Shown here piece by piece: positions 1 through 5,056 of a DNA stretch of 6,315 nucleotides. Below the pieces are notes generated by a model. The model did not search any database. It had not been told where the DNA came from and saw only the letters and a program-made list of their open reading frames with translations. This DNA comes from Desulfobacterales bacterium (GTDB taxonomy: Bacteria; Desulfobacterota; Desulfobacteria; Desulfobacterales; JAFDCJ01), in NCBI GenBank assembly GCA_020345785.1, contig CP070771.1, positions 1,331,760 through 1,338,074 of the forward strand. The letters are read 5' to 3'. How positions within the stretch are numbered: position 1 is the stretch's first letter; every line of letters begins with the position of its first letter. Both the position numbers and the translations under genes were made by a program.

Positions 1-3
1 ATG

Positions 4-35
4 CTGGAAAGCTTGGAAGCCGGAAAGCTGGAAAG
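4..35 (+). repeat. Degenerate octamer tandem repeat (CTGGAAAG x4) at window edge
   Basis: Four consecutive 8-bp units match CTGGAAAG with one or two changes each (4-11, 12-19, 20-27, 28-35), and the array probably continues left of the window. On the + strand each unit carries GGAA, resembling the octamer phase of the tract at 2823-2854. The other tracts here lie at the 3' ends of genes on their own GG-rich strand, so this one may mark the 3' end of a + strand gene outside the window; that is inference. The open frame that starts at base 1 and crosses the array has no recognisable protein features and overlaps the end of the real minus-strand gene, so I do not call it. Confidence 0.7.
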
Positions 36-105
36 CATTATGGCACCTCACATTCACTTTGCACCATCGTTCTGCCAATCGACCCGTCAACTAATCAACG
101 AAGTT

Positions 106-1182
106 TCAAAGATAACTGATCGGCCCCAAACCCTTGCGCCGGCGCAAGGCTTCCAAGAGCCCCACGGTGCCTGTCATCATATTGTCTCCCAAGGGTGCAC
201 CAAATGCGATCTGAAATTTTGATTTTGCCAAAAGGCCTCGCTTGGGCCCGGTTGCAATGATAATGTCAATGTCCTCAAATCCAATGGTTTTGCGCAGATA
301 TGCCCCGTGACCACCTTCGGCCAAAATGCGGCGGTGCTCTATTTTTCCATTACACAGTTCAACAAGCAAATCTTCTAAACGTTCGAGGGTGATGTCGGCG
401 GTATGATATTCGAAAAACCCGGCAATTTCATCACCCAACATGCCGGCACCGACGGTATGGGAAGTGGCGACATCCAGAATGACGATGCGCTCCCTGCCGC
501 GAGCAAGAACGTCCATTGATCCGCCCAGAATGGCAGCCATGCCGCTGTCCATGACATAGATTTCTTCAGCCGGAAGGCGGCCGGCAGTTTGGGCAATGGA
601 AGACAGACGATTCATCTCGACAGGAACTTCGCCGTATTTATACAGCAGTACGTGAGGATAGGGAGTTTTAGCCAGCCGCTCCAGAAACATGTTGTGGCGA
701 TAATCCAAGTGCGAAACCCCCGCAGGAGGCACGCCATGGTCCTGGGCACAAACGACGACGGCATCAAAAGCAAACGGCACACCAAAACCCTCCACGATTT
801 TTCGCAGCCGCCCGACATCAATATCGCCAAGTACTAGGTGAGAATAACTTGTATCGGACTGCAAATCTTCGGACTTCGCATCTTCGACAATATCGATACC
901 CCAGGAACGCACCTTTTCCGGATCGTGGTGAAGCGTCGCGGCAGCCGACAGCGACATCACAACCTTCGCATGTTGGGCGCGCTGCTTCAGTATGCTGGTT
1001 ACTGGCCCACCGCCCATTTCACTGCCGGTAACCAGCAGGTTTCCGGTCAATTCGGCTGCCTTTTCGGCTATATATTTCACCGGCGATTTCACGGCCGCCT
1101 TGTAGTGCAGTATCGTTTCGGTGTCGTACCACAATACATCCATGGTACCGGCGCCGATATCCACCATTAAGAATCGACTCAT
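106..1182 (-). CDS. DUF1786 family protein (ASKHA-like fold), function unknown
   Basis: The 358-residue product matches my recollection of the DUF1786 family (Pfam PF08735), found in deltaproteobacteria and some archaea. Pfam labels the family putative pyruvate formate-lyase activating enzyme, but only two cysteines are present (C145, C277) and there is no CxxxCxxC radical-SAM motif, so that name should not be transferred. Visible motifs: DIGAGTMD (8-15), like the phosphate-1 loop of actin/Hsp70/sugar-kinase proteins; TGSEMGGGP (52-60); CAQDHG (145-150); MDSGMAA (211-217); DVATSHTVGAG (237-247); EGGHGA (289-294); ATGPKR (310-315); GDNMMTGTVG (332-341). Several glycine-rich loops after short hydrophobic strands suggest nucleotide binding. 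No signal peptide or membrane segment is seen, so it is probably cytoplasmic. The start is supported by AAGGAG (complement of 1193-1198), 10 nt upstream. The gene stands alone and is divergent from the adaptor gene. Family assignment is fairly sure; function is unknown. Confidence 0.88.
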   Translation of the reverse strand: MSRFLMVDIGAGTMDVLWYDTETILHYKAAVKSPVKYIAEKAAELTGNLLVTGSEMGGGPVTSILKQRAQHAKVVMSLSAAATLHHDPEKVRSWGIDIVEDAKSEDLQSDTSYSHLVLGDIDVGRLRKIVEGFGVPFAFDAVVVCAQDHGVPPAGVSHLDYRHNMFLERLAKTPYPHVLLYKYGEVPVEMNRLSSIAQTAGRLPAEEIYVMDSGMAAILGGSMDVLARGRERIVILDVATSHTVGAGMLGDEIAGFFEYHTADITLERLEDLLVELCNGKIEHRRILAEGGHGAYLRKTIGFEDIDIIIATGPKRGLLAKSKFQIAFGAPLGDNMMTGTVGLLEALRRRKGLGPISYL

Positions 1183-1243
1183 GTTTTGGGATCTCCTTGT
1201 TTCATCAAAATATTTTTAATTGAATTTAAGTGACGGACGAGGG

Positions 1244-1258
1244 ATTATAAAGTGTCAA
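1244..1258 (-). promoter_or_regulatory. Possible promoter elements of the DUF1786 gene
   Basis: Read on the minus strand, a perfect TTGACA (complement of 1253-1258) is followed after only 3 nt by a perfect TATAAT (complement of 1244-1249), about 60 bp upstream of the start codon. The two cannot serve together as a -35/-10 pair because the spacing is far too short. TATAAT alone is a plausible -10, but the hexamer about 17 bp upstream of it does not resemble a -35. One of the two boxes is probably used, perhaps with an activator. This is read by eye only. Confidence 0.3.
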
Positions 1259-1340
1259 GGGGTTTGACCTCGGTATCGTCAGGAGCCCAGAAAAATCCAT
1301 ATTGAATTGCCCCGCCGATTTCACTATTGAAAGTCAACGA

Positions 1341-1446
1341 CCGCCTGCGGAGCAGGTGGCTTGCCTTTTCGGCCATCGGCCGAAAAGGCAAGAGGACGTC
1401 TTACTCTTATCTTTGAACTTGCAACCGGGATGCGGAGCACCCGGTT
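1341..1446. repeat. Cluster of three stem-loops, REP-like
   Basis: Three hairpins lie close together. First: CCGCCTGC (1341-1348) pairs with GCAGGTGG (1352-1359) across a GGA triloop, with one G-T wobble. Second, directly abutting: a perfect 15-bp stem, CTTGCCTTTTCGGCC (1360-1374) with 1378-1392, across an ATC triloop. Third: AACCGGG (1423-1429) pairs with CCCGGTT (1440-1446), and TGC/GCA pair inside it around another GGA loop, leaving one bulged A. No T-run follows any stem and the cluster sits between divergent genes, so terminators are unlikely. Adjacent palindromes in a non-coding spacer resemble REP/BIME-type elements. Whether they are dispersed in the genome cannot be seen here. Confidence 0.7.
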
Positions 1447-1516
1447 TGTATGGCAAGAATCAACCATTTGGGATTGAACTATTTAGCCTTTTTTGTTTTA
1501 ACAGATTCTGCAATTT

Positions 1517-1531
1517 AATTCAGCCTGAATT
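1517..1531. promoter_or_regulatory. Interrupted palindrome AATTCAG-C-CTGAATT, possible operator
   Basis: Two perfect 7-bp arms flank a single C, about 136 bp upstream of the adaptor start. The size and symmetry suit a dimeric repressor such as those that often control efflux genes, but no regulator gene lies next to it and the site is some way from the start codon. It could also be a chance palindrome in AT-rich DNA. As RNA it would give only a weak AT-rich hairpin. Confidence 0.25.
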
Positions 1532-1666
1532 TTTCAATATTTTTTAACGGACCTGTCTTCAGGCGTTGATGCATTGAGATTCTTGTTATTTGTTTGATTT
1601 GCCTTATTTTTTAAGTAAAGAATTTGTAACACCTCATTTGAGAGAAACATTTAAAGGGGAGATGGC

Positions 1667-2776
1667 ATGCTTGCCAGGTTTCATCCATCCGGCATAACAC
1701 TACTTGTCTTGTCGGCCTTTGTACTTGCAATACCATCCTGTTTGTGGGGCCAGCAAAACCAAAAGGAACCGCCGCCGGCCAATGTGACGGTCGCCATGGC
1801 CAAAAGCGGTGTGGTTGCGCCGCAAGCTGAGTTTATCGCCACGGTTTTTTACCAGGAAATATCAGATACGGCAGCGGAGATGAGCGGCCTGGTTGAAGCC
1901 GTTCGCTTTGAAGAAGGCCAGAGGGTTCAGGAGAAACAAGTTCTGGTTGAGCTTGGTTCCGAATTACTGCGCAAAAGACTCCAGTCGGCGGTCTCCTCAT
2001 ATGAGCAGGTATTATCCGAGCTGCAAATCGCCAGGATCGATTTGAAAAGAAGAGAAATCCTTTTTAAGAAAAATTCCATATCAGAGCAATCCTATGACGA
2101 GAACCGCTTTCGGGTTATCGGACTTGAAAAACGGTCGGCTGCGCTCAAGGCCCAGGTTGAGCAATTTGAAATCGAGCTGAAAAAAAAGCTTATTCGGGCC
2201 CCTTTTGACGGGGTGGTTATTAAAAGGCATGTTGACCGTGGAGAGTGGGTTTCGGAAGGCGATACAGTGGCGGTGATCGGTAAAGATGACATGGTTGATA
2301 TTGTGGCGGAAGTACCGGAAAGATTCATTCCGTTTATTAAAAAAGGCATGGAGGTCAGCGCGACGGTAAATAGCAATGGTCTGAGGGGCAAAGTGATTGC
2401 CATCGTCCCCAGGGGTGACGTTGCCACACGAACTTTTCCGATCAAAATAAGAACGGCCAATGATTTTGCATTAATAGAAGGGATGTCCGCCAGGGTCATC
2501 CTGCCTACCGCCGAAAGCATGCAAGCGATTATTGTTCCCCGGGATGCGGTCATTAACAAATTCGGACAAAATGTTGTATTCGCAGCCTCCGATTCCCGGG
2601 CCAGGATGATTCCGGTAAAGGTTATCGGCTACAGTGGATTGAATGCCGGTGTCGAATCGGATCAATTGAAAGCAGGGATGCTGGTTGTGGTTGAGGGAAA
2701 CGAACGGCTGAATGATAAGCAGGCGGTGGTATTTCAGAAGACAGAAGACAGAGGGCAGAGGATAGAGCGCAGATGA
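1667..2776 (+). CDS. Efflux RND transporter periplasmic adaptor (HlyD/MFP family)
   Basis: The 369-residue product has the layout of periplasmic adaptors that link an inner-membrane RND pump to an outer-membrane channel. Residues 1-28 are a signal sequence with a hydrophobic core at 10-23; C25 follows IPS, a poor lipobox, so secretion by signal peptidase I is more likely than lipidation. The split lipoyl domain is at about 69-100 (GLVEAVRFEEGQRVQEKQVL) and 172-206, where the second half carries the hallmark IRAPFDGVVIKR and GEWVSEGDTV. Between them (101-171) is a charged alpha-helical hairpin. A beta-barrel spans roughly 209-282 and a membrane-proximal domain 286-356, with the typical IIVPRDAV. 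The start is supported by GGGGAG at 1656-1661. No pump or outer-membrane factor gene follows: the next DNA is repeats and a convergent gene. Residues 358-369 are encoded by the heptamer array and look like an acquired tail. Family is sure; substrate is unknown. Confidence 0.93.
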   Translation: MLARFHPSGITLLVLSAFVLAIPSCLWGQQNQKEPPPANVTVAMAKSGVVAPQAEFIATVFYQEISDTAAEMSGLVEAVRFEEGQRVQEKQVLVELGSELLRKRLQSAVSSYEQVLSELQIARIDLKRREILFKKNSISEQSYDENRFRVIGLEKRSAALKAQVEQFEIELKKKLIRAPFDGVVIKRHVDRGEWVSEGDTVAVIGKDDMVDIVAEVPERFIPFIKKGMEVSATVNSNGLRGKVIAIVPRGDVATRTFPIKIRTANDFALIEGMSARVILPTAESMQAIIVPRDAVINKFGQNVVFAASDSRARMIPVKVIGYSGLNAGVESDQLKAGMLVVVEGNERLNDKQAVVFQKTEDRGQRIERR

Positions 2777-2854
2777 CAGAGGGCAGAGGACAGGGGACAA
2801 GGGATTGAGGACAGAGGACGGAGGATGGAAGGTGAGAAGGTGGGAAGGCAAGAA
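2738..2854 (+). repeat. Degenerate purine-rich heptamer tract (consensus AGGACAG) at adaptor 3' end
   Basis: Thirteen consecutive 7-bp units can be laid out without a gap from 2738 to 2828, consensus AGGACAG (read from the GG: GGACAGA). From 2823 the period changes to 8 for four units of the form GGNNNGAA (2823-2854). Units differ at several positions, yet most keep the GG. The first five and a half units are inside the adaptor gene, and the TGA stop at 2774-2776 falls in unit six, where A is replaced by T. By hand count, 2738-2849 contains 52 G and 12 C, so the complementary strand is C-rich and G-poor. Because 7 is not a multiple of 3, the tract shifts frame at each unit and cannot be a protein repeat. 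Confidence 0.9.
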
Positions 2855-2872
2855 AAGAAACGACATGATTGT

Positions 2873-3244
2873 GTAATTAATCCGCCCTGAAAAATAGGAT
2901 GTTCAGGATTGTGTAGTGAGAATATAAGCTAAAGTCGTGCTTGAATATCAGACCTGCGGATTAATTAATCTATGCTCCGCATATTTATGACTTTATATTT
3001 TCTCTTTTGCTCTGGGCAGGACCGTTCGCGTATCATGAATATAAAGTTAGCTATCCATCTGTGAATATATATGATTTTGCTCTCGATCGGATAACGGCTC
3101 AGTCAGCATGAAACGTTTTATAGTATAAAATTTTCAGAATTAATTAATCCGCTCAAGGCAGTTCCAAATTATATTAGACAGATTTTATATGCCAAATCGG
3201 TTTGATTTCACCGGATCGTTTATTTTTCAGGGCGGATTAATTAC
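2873..3244. mobile_element. MITE-like non-coding element with perfect 24-bp terminal inverted repeats
   Basis: Bases 2873-2896 (beginning GTAATTAATCCGCC) are the exact reverse complement of 3221-3244, bounding a 372-bp AT-rich segment. No open frame of useful length lies inside, so the element encodes no transposase. A second inverted pair lies inside (2956-2969 with 3139-3152), plus smaller palindromes. Size, perfect ends and lack of coding sequence fit a miniature inverted-repeat element mobilised in trans. It sits in the spacer between two convergent genes, between their two heptamer tracts. I see no convincing target-site duplication: the bases outside are ATTGT on the left and TTAAT on the right, so the true ends may lie slightly inside or the duplication has decayed. 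The alternative is a structured non-coding RNA or recombination site. Confidence 0.72.
2956..3152. repeat. Internal inverted repeat and palindromes of the MITE-like element
   Basis: GCGGATTAATTAAT at 2956-2969 is the exact reverse complement of 3139-3152 and shares its ATTAATCCGC core with the terminal repeats, so the element has four copies of the core in alternating orientation. Each terminal copy can therefore pair with the nearer internal one, giving two side-by-side hairpin arms of about 100 nt (2873-2970 and 3139-3244). The centre adds ACTTTATATT (2990-2999) pairing with 3038-3047, a TGCGGA/TCCGCA stem (2955-2960 with 2976-2981), and the palindrome TTTTATA-G-TATAAAA at 3116-3130. Confidence 0.75.
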
Positions 3245-3281
3245 TTAATACGGGATGCTCTATGTGCTATACAACTGATTT

Positions 3282-3418
3282 TTTTACCTTTAACCTTTAG
3301 CCTTTTACCTTACACCTTAAACCCTATACCATTAACCTTGCGCCGTGTGCCTTTAATCGACAGCCGACAGCAACCAGAAATGCAGCAGCCGGTGACCGGA
3401 GACCGGCATCCAGAAACC
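3282..3418 (-). repeat. Degenerate heptamer tract (coding-strand consensus GGTTAAA) at lipoprotein 3' end
   Basis: On the minus strand, 7-bp units beginning with GG start on the last base of the lipoprotein stop codon: five units occupy 3384-3418 (for example GGTCTCC at 3398-3404 and GGTCACC at 3391-3397). After an irregular stretch (about 3373-3383) the array resumes at lower coordinates with units resembling GGCTGTC and then about ten more with consensus GGTTAAA, ending at 3282. On the + strand the latter read TTTAACC. The eight units 3282-3337 contain 18 C and only 1 G on the + strand. Unit consensus changes along the array while the 7-bp period is kept. Confidence 0.88.
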
Positions 3419-3999
3419 TATTGAACTCCCAGCTGTTTTTGGAAATCTTTGCGTAATTTTTCGCGCCAAAGCTTATATTCGGACTGGATAGCTTCGTGAA
3501 ACGGGCCTGAATCGATGTCCGTGGTTTCTCCGGCCACCATCACCGTGAAGCCGGCATGCAGATCCCTGAGATGAATGTTTCTAAGCGGCCTTAAATCAAT
3601 CTGCATGCCATCTTTTAGGACGTGATGTTTCCATTTGCGGTATTTTTCTGAATCAAACACTTGCGGGTCGATTGAGAAAATATCCCGGCTGCTCCAGCAT
3701 ATGTAGCCGTTTTTATATACCCCCAGCACATATCTTTTATCGGGATATTCCGGGATCTGGAAAACACCGCTGTCATCGGATAGGACCTGGGCGGCACCCA
3801 GGGTTTCGGATTCAGAAGACTGCTGCGCGGAATTGTCTTGGTACCACCTGATGGCTACAGCGGCACCTTTTATGGGTTGCCGGGTTTCAGCATCCATGAC
3901 ACGCCCTCTTACCACATATTTTGGACTACAGGAAATGATAGAAATGAACAGAACCAGACAGGTCAGGATGAACCTACCTTTGACAAGATAGTTTTTCAC
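3418..3999 (-). CDS. Putative lipoprotein with carboxypeptidase-regulatory-like domain
   Basis: The 193-residue product opens with a charged N-terminus, a hydrophobic stretch (about 10-22) and the lipobox IISC with C24 as the expected lipidated cysteine, so it should be membrane-anchored on the periplasmic side or at the outer membrane. Residues 28-105 resemble a CarboxypepD_reg-like beta-sandwich: VVRGRVMDAETRQPIKGAAV at the start and DDSGVFQIPEY and VLGVYKNGY later, the usual order in this fold. The C-terminal 85 residues, rich in charged residues, are not recognised. The start is GTG (complement of 3997-3999), preceded by GGGGG (complement of 4005-4009) at 5 nt. An ATG two bases upstream is out of frame and meets TGA at once. 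The gene appears monocistronic, divergent from rrf2 and convergent with the adaptor. Binding target is unknown; fold assignment is moderately sure. Confidence 0.82.
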   Translation of the reverse strand: MKNYLVKGRFILTCLVLFISIISCSPKYVVRGRVMDAETRQPIKGAAVAIRWYQDNSAQQSSESETLGAAQVLSDDSGVFQIPEYPDKRYVLGVYKNGYICWSSRDIFSIDPQVFDSEKYRKWKHHVLKDGMQIDLRPLRNIHLRDLHAGFTVMVAGETTDIDSGPFHEAIQSEYKLWREKLRKDFQKQLGVQ

Positions 4000-4140
4000 A
4001 TGTACCCCCTTTGATTACTCGCCTCAATGTTGATGTACCCTGCGGAACTTAGCTTTCAAACAACCTGTCGCCGCTATCGGATTCGATGATGAAGCCGGTT
4101 TTTACACTTGAGCCGAGTTCCTCAGGTCAAAAATGCCCTA

Positions 4141-4166
4141 AGGCAGCACCGGGTTCGGTGCTGCCT
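4141..4166. repeat. Perfect 11-bp stem-loop (AGGCAGCACCG, GGTT loop)
   Basis: AGGCAGCACCG (4141-4151) pairs exactly with CGGTGCTGCCT (4156-4166) across a GGTT tetraloop. The stem is GC-rich and would be very stable in RNA or as a cruciform. No T-run follows on the + strand, and on the minus strand the nearest T-run is some 8 nt away, so an intrinsic terminator is not well supported, and no gene ends here. A REP-like palindrome or part of an unrecognised small RNA is more likely. Confidence 0.6.
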
Positions 4167-4449
4167 ATCGCCAGAAATTTCCTCCAAAACCTCCGGGCGA
4201 TTGCGGGCCATGCCACCGTCCGAATTTATCGAACAGTGGTCTCCTCCGAAATTGAGAAACTTTTCCAAAAATAGTTTGAGATTGAGCGGCAGTCTTCATT
4301 CCGGCACCCTTAGCCTGGTCCTATTCTATGGGCCTGAATTTTTTACCGATGCTTTATGCAATCGAGTCAAACAATGGATGCGCAGCCGGAAAAGTTCCTG
4401 ATAGGCATTATCGGTGTTTTTAAAATAAACTTTAGCATTAAATATTTGC

Positions 4450-4515
4450 TTGACAGCGTTGGCTTAATATTATGTCGGACAAATATAATCTTATTTATCT
4501 CATTTTATCGGGAGG
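4450..4515 (+). promoter_or_regulatory. Promoter, candidate operator and RBS of rrf2
   Basis: TATAAT at 4484-4489 is a perfect -10 box. TTGGCT at 4459-4464 could be its -35 with a long 19-bp spacing; a perfect TTGACA at 4450-4455 lies 28 bp away, too far to pair with it. Between them is the palindrome TGTC-G-GACA (4473-4481), set 2 bp upstream of the -10 where a repressor would block polymerase. Rrf2 proteins commonly autoregulate, so it is a candidate Rrf2 operator. GGAGG at 4511-4515 precedes the ATG at 4520 by 4 nt and fixes the start. Confidence 0.5.
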
Positions 4516-4519
4516 ATTT

Positions 4520-4981
4520 ATGCGACTCACCCGGGCCGGAGAATACGCGGTTCGTTGTGTGCTTTACCTTGCATCAGAGGGGGTGGGCGTTGTATGCAAC
4601 CGCAAACAAATTGCCGCCGAAATGGACATCCCGGATCAGTTTCTGGGTAAAATTGCCCAACAGCTTGCACGCTCTGGTTTTCTCGAAATTGTTCAAGGTG
4701 CCAAAGGCGGGTTGAAGCTGGTGGTGTCCCCTGAACACCTATCACTGCTGGATGTGGTTGAGGCCGTCATTGGTGAAATTTTTTTAAATGACTGCGTCAT
4801 GCGGCCTGAATCATGCCAGCGCAGCAAGGCCTGTTCAGTGCATCAAATCTGGGATAAGGCCCGCAGCCAGTTGCGGGCTACCTTGCGGCAGGCCACCTTC
4901 GACAATCTGCTAAAAGAGGACAGCTGTGTGATTCCCTTTGAGCAGGGTTCAGAGGTTCAGGGTTCAGAGTTCAAGGTTTAG
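4520..4981 (+). CDS. Rrf2 family transcriptional regulator with three Fe-S-type cysteines
   Basis: The 153-residue product is a winged-helix regulator of the Rrf2 family, cytoplasmic and DNA-binding. The start MRLTRAGEYAVR is the family's usual N-terminus; an ATG 48 bp upstream would add residues without a good RBS and overlap the promoter. The helix-turn-helix is at about 26-47 (RKQIAAEMDIPDQFLGKI), the wing at 59-65 (QGAKGGL), and the dimerisation helix runs from about 106 to 130. C92, C99 and C105 (C-X6-C-X5-C) sit where IscR and NsrR bind a [2Fe-2S] or [4Fe-4S] cluster (C-X5-C-X5-C in IscR), so sensing of iron-sulfur status, nitric oxide or oxygen is likely; the ligand is inferred. Its position upstream of cydA on the same strand suggests it controls that oxidase. 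Residues 143-153 (GSEVQGSEFKV) are encoded by the heptamer tract and are probably a neutral appended tail. Confidence 0.93.
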   Translation: MRLTRAGEYAVRCVLYLASEGVGVVCNRKQIAAEMDIPDQFLGKIAQQLARSGFLEIVQGAKGGLKLVVSPEHLSLLDVVEAVIGEIFLNDCVMRPESCQRSKACSVHQIWDKARSQLRATLRQATFDNLLKEDSCVIPFEQGSEVQGSEFKV

Positions 4982-5006
4982 GGTTAAAAGTGGGTTTCAG
5001 GTGTCA
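4946..5006 (+). repeat. Degenerate heptamer tract (consensus GGTTCAG) at rrf2 3' end
   Basis: Eight or nine units follow one another: an 8-bp unit at 4946-4953, then 7-bp units at 4954, 4961, 4968, 4975 and 4982, a 4-bp slip, then GGTTTCA (4993-4999) and GGTGTCA (5000-5006). The consensus is GGTTCAG, giving a telomere-like appearance. The first units are inside rrf2 and the TAG stop (4979-4981) lies within the unit GGTTTAG. GG recurs about every 7 nt on the coding strand. Confidence 0.87.
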
Positions 5007-5056
5007 GCCCAGCCGCTGGCCGGGGAGTGACCAGTCCGTTCGGAAATGAAACTTAT

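Larger units (their letters stand above)
1183..1666. other. Divergent intergenic region without a gene
   Basis: This 484-bp spacer separates the start of the minus-strand DUF1786 gene from the start of the plus-strand adaptor gene. It holds possible promoter boxes for DUF1786 (1244-1258), three stem-loops (1341-1446), a 15-bp interrupted palindrome (1517-1531), and AT-rich sequence to 1660 that should contain the adaptor promoter. A weak candidate is TTGATT at 1594-1599 with TAAAGA at 1616-1621 (16-bp spacing). An open frame at 1302-1547 runs through the hairpins and is judged fortuitous. Confidence 0.7.
4000..4519. other. Divergent intergenic region without a gene
   Basis: This 520-bp spacer lies between the starts of the minus-strand lipoprotein and the plus-strand rrf2. 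It contains the 11-bp stem-loop at 4141-4166 and the rrf2 promoter/operator at 4450-4515. Short open frames in the stretch (4086-4274, 4108-4401 and one starting at 4356) lack good ribosome binding sites or recognisable sequence, overlap each other, and in one case run through rrf2 in another frame, so I do not call them. A small RNA gene cannot be excluded. Confidence 0.65.

Noticed and set aside
1..222. 73-codon plus-strand open frame with an ATG at base 1
   Set aside because: It starts in an octamer repeat and overlaps the 3' end of the DUF1786 gene on the other strand; the translation has no recognisable features.
1360..1392. Rho-independent terminator from the 15-bp stem
   Set aside because: No T-run follows on either strand and both neighbouring genes are transcribed away from it.
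1302..1547. 81-codon plus-strand open frame
   Set aside because: It runs through the three stem-loops, lacks a good ribosome binding site and shows no protein-like pattern.
2471..2866. 131-codon minus-strand open frame with a repetitive Ser/Leu/Pro-rich N-terminus
   Set aside because: The repetitive part is the complement of the heptamer tract and the rest is the antisense of the adaptor gene.
3282..3418. CRISPR array
   Set aside because: Units are contiguous degenerate 7-mers without spacers, not 25-40 bp repeats separated by unique sequence.
4150..4160. GGTTCG as a tRNA T-loop
   Set aside because: It is only the loop and closing bases of the 11-bp hairpin; no acceptor, D or anticodon arms can be built around it.
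4086..4401. Overlapping plus-strand open frames of 62 and 97 codons upstream of rrf2
   Set aside because: They overlap each other in different frames, lie in a promoter spacer containing a hairpin, and resemble no family I know.
4472..4519. Upstream ATG extending Rrf2 by 16 residues
   Set aside because: The family's N-terminus MRLTRAGEY begins at 4520, directly after GGAGG, and the upstream ATG overlaps the promoter and candidate operator.
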